Below the pieces are notes generated by a model. It saw only the letters and a program-made list of their open reading frames with translations. It was not told where the DNA came from and did no database searches. This document shows, in pieces, positions 15,148 to 22,836 of a stretch of 64,000 bases of DNA. The stretch is from Beggiatoa alba B18LD (GTDB lineage: Bacteria; Pseudomonadota; Gammaproteobacteria; Beggiatoales; Beggiatoaceae), in contig NZ_JH600070.1 in NCBI RefSeq assembly GCF_000245015.1, forward strand, positions 3,083,252-3,147,251, in the 5' to 3' direction. Both the position numbers and the translations under genes were made by a program. Numbering within the stretch: position 1 is the first letter of the stretch; the number at the start of each line of letters is the position of its first letter.

Positions 15148-16901
15148 TAGGCTAACTCCCTATCAGGTGCTAACACCATTTCATGTTGACCTTTACCTGT
15201 TGCAATCATTGGGTAAACGTTTTCTGATTGGTCAGTGACAAAGTTCATAAAGACTAAACGGTCTTTCATCGCAAAGGCTTCACGCAACGCGCCTTCAACA
15301 TCTTCAGGCTTGTCGATGAATATGCCCGTATGTCCATAACTCTCGGTTAATTTCACGAAATCGGGCAAAGCATCCATGTAAGAATGTGAATAACGCTTGT
15401 TATAAAACATCTCTTGCCACTGGCGCACCATTCCCATATAACGATTATTTAAATTAATAATCTTTAAGGGTAATTCATACTGTTTCGCGGTGGATAACTC
15501 TTGAATACACATCTGAATACTGGCTTCACCCGTCACACATGCAACGGTTGCATTCGGATGGGCTAATTGCACCCCAATCGCTGAGGGCAAACCAAAACCC
15601 ATCGTGCCTAAACCGCCCGAATTAATCCAACGGCGTGGCTTGTCGAATTTATAAAACTGCGCCGCCCACATCTGATGCTGACCCACGTCAGACGTAATAA
15701 ACGCATCACCGCCCGTCACTTCGTACAACTTCTCGATAACGAATTGCGGTTTAATCAATTTACTCTTACGGTCAAAATGCAAGCAATCTGTTGCACGCCA
15801 TGCGTCAATCTGCGCCCACCAAGAAGCTAATGCGTCAGAATCGGGCATTTTGCCTGTTTCGCGTAACGCCTTCAGCGTTTCCCGCAACACACGGTCAACT
15901 GCGCCCACAATCGGCACATCCACCCGCACATTTTTAGAAATAGACGCGGGGTCTATATCCATGTGAACAATTTTCGCGTAAGGGCAGAACTTTTCTAAAT
16001 CCCCTGTCACACGGTCATCAAAGCGTGCACCGATAGCGATTAACACATCACACTCGTGCATTGCCATATTCGCTTCATACGTGCCGTGCATTCCCAACAT
16101 GCCCACATACTGCGGGTCAGTAGCAGGGAACGCGCCTAACCCCATCAAGGTTAAGGTCACGGGATAACCCAATAAACGTGCAAACTCAGTCAGTTCTTTA
16201 GAACCATCGCCTAAAACCACGCCACCGCCTGCATAAATCATCGGACGTTTAGCAGACAGAATTAAATCCGCCGCTTTACGAATTTGACCCGGATGACCAT
16301 TGACAACAGGTTTATAAGAGCGCATCTCGATTTTATCGGGATAACTAAACAACGCACTATTTGCCGTGACATCCTTCGGAATATCCACCACCACAGGGCC
16401 GGGACGACCTGTAGTCGCCACATAAAACGCCTTTTTAATGGTTTCCGCTAAATTTTTAACATCTTTGACTAAAAAATTATGTTTTACACATGGGCGGGTA
16501 ATCCCGACAGAATCCACCTCTTGGAATGCATCATTACCAATAAGACTGGTTGGGACTTGACCCGTAATCACGACCATGGGAATGGAATCCATATAAGCCG
16601 TGGCGATACCCGTTACTGTATTGGTTACACCGGGGCCAGAGGTAACCAGTACTACACCGGGTTTGCCCGTTGCGCGGGCATAGCCATCAGCAGCATGAGC
16701 GGCTGCTTGCTCGTGACGGACTAGGATATGTTCAATTTTATTTTGCTTAAAAAGCGCGTCGTAGATATGTAACACTGAACCGCCTGGATAGCCGAATATA
16801 AATTCCACACCTTCTTCGGCTAAACAGCGCACAGCGATTTCTGCACCTGTCAACATTTCTTGATTACTGGGCATAGTAAATGGCCCCCCCGTGTCATACA
16901 T
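15147..16901 (-). CDS. ilvI: Acetolactate synthase large (catalytic) subunit
   Basis: A thiamine-diphosphate enzyme that condenses two pyruvates, or pyruvate with 2-oxobutyrate, in branched-chain amino acid synthesis. Domain order is normal: N-terminal pyrimidine-binding domain with the catalytic Glu in ILVRHEQAAAHAADGYAR, a central domain, and the C-terminal TDP/Mg motif GEASIQMCIQELSTAKQYELPLKIINLNN. The G-D-G usually starting that last motif reads G-E-A here, a substitution in the metal-binding motif that deserves a check. The frame opens at 16901 (MYDTGGPFTM) without a Shine-Dalgarno; an ATG at 16874 (MPSNQEMLTGAEIAV) preceded by a seven-G run is an equally likely start. First gene of ilvIHC. 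Confidence 0.95.
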   Translation of the reverse strand: MYDTGGPFTMPSNQEMLTGAEIAVRCLAEEGVEFIFGYPGGSVLHIYDALFKQNKIEHILVRHEQAAAHAADGYARATGKPGVVLVTSGPGVTNTVTGIATAYMDSIPMVVITGQVPTSLIGNDAFQEVDSVGITRPCVKHNFLVKDVKNLAETIKKAFYVATTGRPGPVVVDIPKDVTANSALFSYPDKIEMRSYKPVVNGHPGQIRKAADLILSAKRPMIYAGGGVVLGDGSKELTEFARLLGYPVTLTLMGLGAFPATDPQYVGMLGMHGTYEANMAMHECDVLIAIGARFDDRVTGDLEKFCPYAKIVHMDIDPASISKNVRVDVPIVGAVDRVLRETLKALRETGKMPDSDALASWWAQIDAWRATDCLHFDRKSKLIKPQFVIEKLYEVTGGDAFITSDVGQHQMWAAQFYKFDKPRRWINSGGLGTMGFGLPSAIGVQLAHPNATVACVTGEASIQMCIQELSTAKQYELPLKIINLNNRYMGMVRQWQEMFYNKRYSHSYMDALPDFVKLTESYGHTGIFIDKPEDVEGALREAFAMKDRLVFMNFVTDQSENVYPMIATGKGQHEMVLAPDRELA

Positions 16902-17064
16902 TTAACAAAAACTATATGCGTTATAGTAAATATAACTTATTGAACCACATTAATTACCTTTATCACTGCATGGAAAATTAAACGACGCAGTGTAAACCGT
17001 TAAACATACCAATCCCTAGATTGAAGGTCAAGCGTTATAAAAAATTGTCTCGTATATTTTTTTT

Positions 17065-17083
17065 GGGTGGGGTTGGGGTAGGG
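17065..17083 (+). other. G-quadruplex-forming motif after the CHAT gene
   Basis: Four G-runs (GGG, GGGG, GGGG, GGG) are separated by loops of 1, 2 and 2 bases, which fits a very compact G4. It begins right after eight Ts (17057-17064) and ends 7 bases before the stop codon of the CHAT gene on the other strand. It lies on the template strand for the minus-strand genes. Confidence 0.6.
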
Positions 17084-17089
17084 AAATAT

Positions 17090-20000
17090 TTAAGGCGGGG
17101 GTTGTGAATCCCCGTTAATCGAAATATTTAGAGCATTATATTTTTGCTCAACTAAGTCAGGGTGATGTTGGTGGAGGCGGGCGAGGTTTCCTACAGTGAT
17201 TTGTAAACTATATTTGTCCTGATAGTCAGCGAAAATAATAAGAGCCTGCAATAAATACTCTATCGCTTGCTCCCAATCTTCTTGCGCTTTGGCTAATAAA
17301 CCTAACTGGTGATAAGTGCTGGCTTGAGAATAGCGGTCATTGAATTCAATAGCAATGGCAAGGGCTTTTTGATAACACTCTTGGGCTTTCGCCCACTGTC
17401 TTTGTGCTTGTGCCATTCTGCCTAAATTGTAATAAGTGCTGGCTTGAGAATGGCTGTTACTGAATTTAATATAAATGGTAAGAGCTTGTTGGTAATAGTC
17501 TTGGGCTTGCTTCCAGTCTTCTTGCGTTTTGGCTAACAAACCTAACTGCCCATAAGTGCTGGCTTGTGCATGGCGGTCATTGAATTCAATCTTAATGGCA
17601 AGAGCTTGTTGATAATAGTCTTGGGCTTTCTCCCACTGCCTTTGTTCTTGTTTCACCATGCCTAACTGGTGGTAAGTACTGGCTTGAGAATAGCGGTCAT
17701 TGAATTCAATATCAATGGCAAGGGCTTGTTGATAATAGTCTTGGGCTTGCGACCACTGCCTTTGTTCTTGTGCCACCGTACCTAACTGGTGATAAATACT
17801 TGAGTTATTTCTAGTTTTTTCTGTTTCTTCAAAAATGGTTAAGTTATTGTGAATATTCAATACTTGTTGATAGGCTTGCTCTGCAAGTGCATATTGTTGG
17901 CTTTGTAAAAAACAATTAGCAATATCATTAATCACCCTTACTAATTCTGCACCTAACTGTCCTGCCAGCTTGTCAGGCGAATACTGTTTTAATTGCGTTA
18001 ATACCTGCTGTCCAAAAACTAAACCCTGTCGATGGTTTTGCGTAGCATCAAAATAATTTGATAACACACTATAACAACTAATAGAAACCTGCACAGTTAA
18101 AGCAAATTGTACCGCTCGTTGCAAATTTTCAAATTCAATACTGGCTAACAGTTGTCCTAGTTGTTTTTCTTCTGGGTCTTTGGATTCTTGGAGTTGATAG
18201 ATTTCGTCTGCAAATTGTTCATAATATAAACGAAACGCGGTTTCTATTGCCGTTTTTACTTCTGCTTTATCCTGTAGTTGCGTTTGTAGAAAATAAGGCA
18301 AGGTTGGCTGAATGGTGAGATAAAACGGGATTTCATGCTGTCCCAACAATCCCCAATTTTTCGCTTCTTGCAAAACAGTTTCCCATTTATCAAACGGTAA
18401 ATGTGCAAGTGCAGATTGTTGTTTTAAAAGTTTGGTATATTGTGGTAAATATCCAATATCAACGACTCCCACAAATGGCGCGAGACACAATAATAATTGC
18501 TGGGCATCGGGGGATAAATTGCTGTGGGAATACTCAATACAACGCAAAATACTCTGGGTTTTGTCGGTACTATTTAAATCAATCGCACTGTCGCCAGTAG
18601 TCAGTGCGGTTAAAATGTCCGTCGGGGTTTTTGAGGTTAAATTTTGCAAAACCACCTGCAACGCCAACGGATAACCCGCTAATAATTTTAATAATTTTTT
18701 AAAATCATCTTGTTGTTTATATTCTGATTTAATCTGATGTCTATTTAAAATCTCATTAACCAATTGCGAAGCCGCTTCAGAATCTAAACCATTTAAAATA
18801 AACTGATTAGTTTCAAACGTACCCGTTTTTAGCCAAGTTTCTTCGCCCCGCGACCCCAATAATACTAAACTTTCTCCGCCGACTAATGCTTGTAAAAAGC
18901 CCTGCAAGTTTTCGCGCTCTGTCGCCGTTAAAACGTGCTGGATGGCTAACGCTGAACCTGTGACCGATTCCAAATTATCCAAAATCAATAAATGCCGTGC
19001 ACTGCGTAAGGCTTTAGCTAATTTTTTCTGTTGCGCGTCCTCACTAAAAACCTGAAAACGCTGTTCATATTCCAATTTTCCCCACAATTGAATCGCCATG
19101 TCGCGCATGATTTGCTGGCGTGTCCATGCTTTTTCGTCATACCCAAAATAAAACACTTTGTCCACAAAATGCGTTGTTTGCCACCACGCGCCCAAATGTT
19201 TTAATAAAGTGGTTTTTCCTGCACCGCCCATGCCCTGAATTAATAAGCTATTTCGCTTTAAAATAGCGGTTTCAATTTCCAAAATATCCAAATCACGCCC
19301 GAAAAAGCCATAAGCCGTTTTAGGCTCTTCAAAACGATCTAGCTCATAAAAAGTACGTTCTTCTACACTAAACGCCCGCAAAGCAAACTGAACTTGTGGC
19401 ACATTCTGATAAACCACAGGCAATAACCAATCTTCTAATTTAACCACTTGATTATAATAAGCCTGCCGTTCCTTTTGCTTGTCTAACTCAAACCGCCCGC
19501 GCTGAATCGCTACCGCTAACGATGCACCTTCAAACAATTGTTCATACAACGTTTGCATAAACAATGTTGCCGCGCTCACCGTCACCGAGTACGCCATGCC
19601 GACCACCGCTTGCGTGCCTGCTTGCATCAAATAACTGGCTAAACTGGTTTCTGTGCTGGTATTTTCCTGTTTTGCCGATTGACAAGCATTTAATAACACG
19701 ACGGGCACATCATAGTTTTTTAACAATTCAGTTAAATGATATGCAGAAATGGGGGCATGTTTGCCTGTTTCCTCATGAAGTAAAAAAATAAATGCTTGCT
19801 TATCTTCAAACTTATTTATCTTTAACTTTTTATAACCCGAAAGTCTAAAATCAACATAATCCATTACCTTACCATGCACATCAAAATGGACTATGTGATA
19901 AAAACCTTTTCCTTTTGTCTCTAAGTGCTGTTTTAATGCCTCATAAGTTGGGGGACGTAAAATATCAAAATGCACATGCAAGTCTGCGCTATTTACCATT

Positions 20001-20539
20001 TCCACCAATGGACGCGAAATCGTGCGATATGCCACATCATTACGTCCATTCGGACGCGCAACAACGAGCAACACATTTAAAGTCGGAGAGATTTGCGGAG
20101 TAATAGCCTGATAACGTGCATTAAAATGCAAAGGTTTGCGCACAATTTCATGATTAAGTGCGAAAGGCTCAGGATGTTTTTCATCGCGCAAACTTTCCCA
20201 ATGCAATGCGTGAAAAGCGGGCGAACCGACAATTTCTAAGGTAAACCCCGTTTTTAAAGCATCCCGATAATCGCTATACGCATCAGGCTCATGAAAAACT
20301 TGCTTAAATAACTGTTCGCCATAAGTTTTAATACTGAGAGCAATTTCATCAAAGCTCACATTATCGGTAAACGGAAATTTTAAATATTCTTCAAAATACC
20401 ACGCTAAATTACTTTCTTGTTTCTCATCAAATGGCGGTGTAATCGTGATTTGATAATAACGATGATTAAACACTAATTCAGCACTAAAGCCATTATTACC
20501 AACGGATTTTTCAGAAATTTTAATAAGCGTGGTATTCAT
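17090..20539 (-). CDS. CHAT protease - NB-ARC-type NTPase - TPR protein
   Basis: A 1149-residue signalling protein in three parts. Residues about 150-380 form a CHAT domain (caspase-like peptidase) with catalytic H222 in HFDVHG and C286 in LLNACQSA. Residues about 405-760 are a STAND/NB-ARC NTPase with Walker A GMGGAGKTT (436-444), Walker B LLILDNLES and a following winged-helix-like region. Residues about 880-1130 hold about five 40-residue tetratricopeptide repeats (HQLGMVKQEQRQWEKAQDYY type), repeated also at DNA level (17250-17860). Such proteins are sensors: the TPR part recognises a trigger, the NTPase oligomerises and the protease cleaves a target. Several are antiphage systems, but this one is not assigned to a named type. 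A small membrane-protein gene lies 4 bp upstream and is a candidate partner or substrate. Confidence 0.85.
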   Translation of the reverse strand: MNTTLIKISEKSVGNNGFSAELVFNHRYYQITITPPFDEKQESNLAWYFEEYLKFPFTDNVSFDEIALSIKTYGEQLFKQVFHEPDAYSDYRDALKTGFTLEIVGSPAFHALHWESLRDEKHPEPFALNHEIVRKPLHFNARYQAITPQISPTLNVLLVVARPNGRNDVAYRTISRPLVEMVNSADLHVHFDILRPPTYEALKQHLETKGKGFYHIVHFDVHGKVMDYVDFRLSGYKKLKINKFEDKQAFIFLLHEETGKHAPISAYHLTELLKNYDVPVVLLNACQSAKQENTSTETSLASYLMQAGTQAVVGMAYSVTVSAATLFMQTLYEQLFEGASLAVAIQRGRFELDKQKERQAYYNQVVKLEDWLLPVVYQNVPQVQFALRAFSVEERTFYELDRFEEPKTAYGFFGRDLDILEIETAILKRNSLLIQGMGGAGKTTLLKHLGAWWQTTHFVDKVFYFGYDEKAWTRQQIMRDMAIQLWGKLEYEQRFQVFSEDAQQKKLAKALRSARHLLILDNLESVTGSALAIQHVLTATERENLQGFLQALVGGESLVLLGSRGEETWLKTGTFETNQFILNGLDSEAASQLVNEILNRHQIKSEYKQQDDFKKLLKLLAGYPLALQVVLQNLTSKTPTDILTALTTGDSAIDLNSTDKTQSILRCIEYSHSNLSPDAQQLLLCLAPFVGVVDIGYLPQYTKLLKQQSALAHLPFDKWETVLQEAKNWGLLGQHEIPFYLTIQPTLPYFLQTQLQDKAEVKTAIETAFRLYYEQFADEIYQLQESKDPEEKQLGQLLASIEFENLQRAVQFALTVQVSISCYSVLSNYFDATQNHRQGLVFGQQVLTQLKQYSPDKLAGQLGAELVRVINDIANCFLQSQQYALAEQAYQQVLNIHNNLTIFEETEKTRNNSSIYHQLGTVAQEQRQWSQAQDYYQQALAIDIEFNDRYSQASTYHQLGMVKQEQRQWEKAQDYYQQALAIKIEFNDRHAQASTYGQLGLLAKTQEDWKQAQDYYQQALTIYIKFSNSHSQASTYYNLGRMAQAQRQWAKAQECYQKALAIAIEFNDRYSQASTYHQLGLLAKAQEDWEQAIEYLLQALIIFADYQDKYSLQITVGNLARLHQHHPDLVEQKYNALNISINGDSQPPP

Positions 20540-20543
20540 TTGA

Positions 20544-20876
20544 TTAATTCTCTTCTTTAGGCAACACGATAATTAATGTTTTGCCGTCTTCGATTTTCTC
20601 AATAACAGAAAACTCTGGTTGACGCTGTCCAGAACTTTGAATGTATTCTTTTAAAACATCAGTAATAACATCTTTTGCAATATCCGCAGTCATTCCCCCA
20701 ATGAACAATAACGCTCCTACTACCCATGAAGGCATATCATATGTTGCAATTGCTTGCGAGTTTTGTACTTGTACCACCGCTTGTTGCTGTAGCTGTGGCT
20801 GACTATTCCAAAACGTTGCAAATTCATCGGGTTGAATACTCAATTCTGGCGAAAAAATCACAATATATTCAGACAT
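20544..20876 (-). CDS. Small protein with one hydrophobic segment, partner of the CHAT protein
   Basis: No family was recognised for this 110-residue protein. It has an acidic N-terminal part (MSEYIVIFSPELSIQPDEF), a Gln-rich stretch around residues 27-42, one hydrophobic segment SWVVGALLFIGGMTADIA (about 50-67) that could span a membrane, an amphipathic stretch KDVITDVLKEYIQ and a short beta-rich end (KTLIIVLPKEEN). It is the first gene of a two-gene unit: its stop lies 4 bp before the CHAT start. The tight coupling with a protease suggests that it is cleaved or released by it, or anchors it, but this is inference. Confidence 0.6.
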   Translation of the reverse strand: MSEYIVIFSPELSIQPDEFATFWNSQPQLQQQAVVQVQNSQAIATYDMPSWVVGALLFIGGMTADIAKDVITDVLKEYIQSSGQRQPEFSVIEKIEDGKTLIIVLPKEEN

Positions 20877-20997
20877 AAAACTAGTATCCCTTTTATTATC
20901 AAGTGAATGGATAGGAAGTTAATGTAACATGCTTAAATAAAAGAAGGAAACTCATTTTTTGATGCATTAGCACATCATCACTTCCATTTTTAGAAAA

Positions 20998-21016
20998 CTC
21001 ACCAAACCTTGGTGAG
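20998..21016 (-). terminator. Terminator of dusB
   Basis: CTCACCAA and TTGGTGAG (20998-21005 and 21009-21016) form an 8-bp stem with a 3-base loop. On the minus strand it is followed by TTTTCT, just after the dusB stop codon at 21038. Confidence 0.65.
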
Positions 21017-21037
21017 CTTATTAACACGGTAAGCAGT

Positions 21038-22048
21038 TTAGGATTGGTTAGGACGAGTTACACAGGTTTCTGCTAAAAAATCTTGTAGCCGTTGCAATTG
21101 TTCTTTTGCACTGGTAACAGTATTTAATTGTTGACGAAATACCCGCGCATCAGGGTGATGTTTGTCTAAATACCACGATAAATGTTTGCGTGCAATGCGT
21201 AAGCCACTGTATTCCCCGTAAAAAGCGTATAAATTGGCTAAATGCGTCGTTAAAATCTCGCCAATTTCTGCCATGGTTGGTGGTGCTAAATAGTTACCTG
21301 TCATTAAATAGTGTTGAATTTCTCGAAAAATCCATGGGCGACCTTGTGCTGCGCGTCCTATCATTAAGCCATCTACGCCTGTTTTTTCTAAGACATAGCG
21401 GGCTTTTTCTGGGCTATCAATATCGCCGTTTGCAATCACAGGAATTTGTACGCTAGCTTTTATTTGTGCGATGGTCTCATAGTCCACTGCGCCAACATAG
21501 CCACAGGTACGGGTTCTGCCATGAACGGCAAGCGATTGAATACCCGCAGATTCTGCAATTTTTGCAATCGTCACACCGTTACGATTTTCAGGATTCCAGC
21601 CAGTGCGAATTTTTAAGGTGACGGGGACGGAAACGGCATTGACGACGGCGTTTAAAATTTGTGCAACCAGTTTTTCATCGCGTAATAGGGCTGAACCTGC
21701 CATTACGTGACAAACTTTTTTTGCAGGACAACCCATATTAATATCAATGATATCTGCACCATTATCGACATTCATTTGTGCGGCTTCTGCCATTAGTTGC
21801 GGGTCTGCGCCTGCAATTTGAATGCAACGCGGTTCGACTTCGCCAAAATGGTCGGTACGTCGTTGGGTTTTGAGGGTGTGACGGAGTTGTGGATTAACGG
21901 ATACCATTTCTGATACTGCCATGCCCGCGCCTAAGCGTTTGCATAGTTGTCTAAAAGGTCGGTCGGTAACGCCTGCCATCGGTGCAACAATTAAGTTATT
22001 TATGAGGGTAAAGCGTCCAATTTGGAGCGGAGCAAGTGAATTCATCAC
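21038..22048 (-). CDS. dusB: tRNA-dihydrouridine synthase B
   Basis: An FMN-dependent enzyme that reduces uridine to dihydrouridine in the tRNA D-loop, position 17 in the DusB class. The TIM-barrel start IVAPMAGVTDRPFRQLC and the catalytic-cysteine motif NMGCPAKKVCHVMAGSALL are intact, as are the FMN phosphate segment VIANGDIDSPEKA and GRAAQGRPWIFREI. Length (336) is usual. In many gammaproteobacteria dusB is followed by fis; here a terminator follows the stop directly and no fis gene is present. Two ATGs open the frame; the second (MNSLAPLQIG) could also be used. bioD lies 40 bp upstream on the same strand. Confidence 0.93.
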   Translation of the reverse strand: MMNSLAPLQIGRFTLINNLIVAPMAGVTDRPFRQLCKRLGAGMAVSEMVSVNPQLRHTLKTQRRTDHFGEVEPRCIQIAGADPQLMAEAAQMNVDNGADIIDINMGCPAKKVCHVMAGSALLRDEKLVAQILNAVVNAVSVPVTLKIRTGWNPENRNGVTIAKIAESAGIQSLAVHGRTRTCGYVGAVDYETIAQIKASVQIPVIANGDIDSPEKARYVLEKTGVDGLMIGRAAQGRPWIFREIQHYLMTGNYLAPPTMAEIGEILTTHLANLYAFYGEYSGLRIARKHLSWYLDKHHPDARVFRQQLNTVTSAKEQLQRLQDFLAETCVTRPNQS

Positions 22049-22088
22049 AGTTTATAAAGGTAAAAATTGATAAGAAAATGCAGGATAG

Positions 22089-22775
22089 TTAAGTGGATTC
22101 AATGCAATTTAATAATTGTTCACTGAACATAATTTTTTCTACAGGTTCGTGTGGTTGTTGGTAGGGAATGGAGGCGAGTAAGGGGGCGGCAATTGTATTG
22201 CGTAGTGTATTAATCGTTGTTTGTGCAGAATATTGATTATCTATTTGATTTGCAATCCATCCTGCCAATGAAATGCCATCTTGTTGAATGCATTCTGCGG
22301 TTAGTAGTGCGTGATTAATACAGCCTAAACGTAAACCGACAACTAGAATAATGTTAGCATCCAAGTGTTTAGCAATATTTTTTAAGCTGTCGTGTTGATT
22401 AAAGGGCACACGCCAACCGCCGACACCTTCTATAATCACAACATCGGCAAGTTTTTTGATGTGTTCATAGCAGTGCAGAATGTGTGTAAGTTCGATATTT
22501 TGGCAGACGATGCTCGCGGCAATATGGGGTGCAATGGGGGGTTCAAATGCGTATGGGTTTAACCATTCATAAGGAATAGTAACATTACAGGCAGATTGTA
22601 GTTGTAAAGCGTCATCATTGCGTAAGCCTGCGGGGGTCATGTAACAGCCTGTTGCAACAGGTTTCATGCTCGCAACCCGTAAGCCTTCTTGTACCAGCAT
22701 TTGAATCAGTTTTACGCTGCAATAGGTTTTGCCAATTTCAGTATCTGTACCTGTAATAATTAACGGCTTTCTCAT
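22089..22775 (-). CDS. bioD: Dethiobiotin synthetase
   Basis: This enzyme closes the ureido ring of dethiobiotin from 7,8-diaminopelargonate, CO2 and ATP in biotin synthesis. The P-loop GTDTEIGKTY (about residues 8-17), the substrate lysine region SMKPVATGC and the acidic VVIEGVGGWRVPF motif (about 113-125) are present, and 228 residues is a standard length. It is separated from other bio genes: none is in the window. It is divergent from the sensor-kinase gene at 22837 and upstream of dusB in the same direction, with 40 bp between them and no hairpin seen, so read-through is likely. Confidence 0.93.
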   Translation of the reverse strand: MRKPLIITGTDTEIGKTYCSVKLIQMLVQEGLRVASMKPVATGCYMTPAGLRNDDALQLQSACNVTIPYEWLNPYAFEPPIAPHIAASIVCQNIELTHILHCYEHIKKLADVVIIEGVGGWRVPFNQHDSLKNIAKHLDANIILVVGLRLGCINHALLTAECIQQDGISLAGWIANQIDNQYSAQTTINTLRNTIAAPLLASIPYQQPHEPVEKIMFSEQLLNCIEST

Positions 22776-22836
22776 GGAGGCTCTTCAGAGTGAGTTAATC
22801 AATACTACGTTTTTTGTTCGGTGGTGTTAATCGTGT

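Noticed and set aside
16902-17056. Leader peptide or attenuator before ilvI
   Set aside because: No short ORF rich in branched-chain codons and no terminator/antiterminator pair could be made out.
17250-17860. Regular 120-bp repeats that could suggest a CRISPR-like or satellite array
   Set aside because: They encode tetratricopeptide repeats in the CHAT protein and keep its reading frame throughout.
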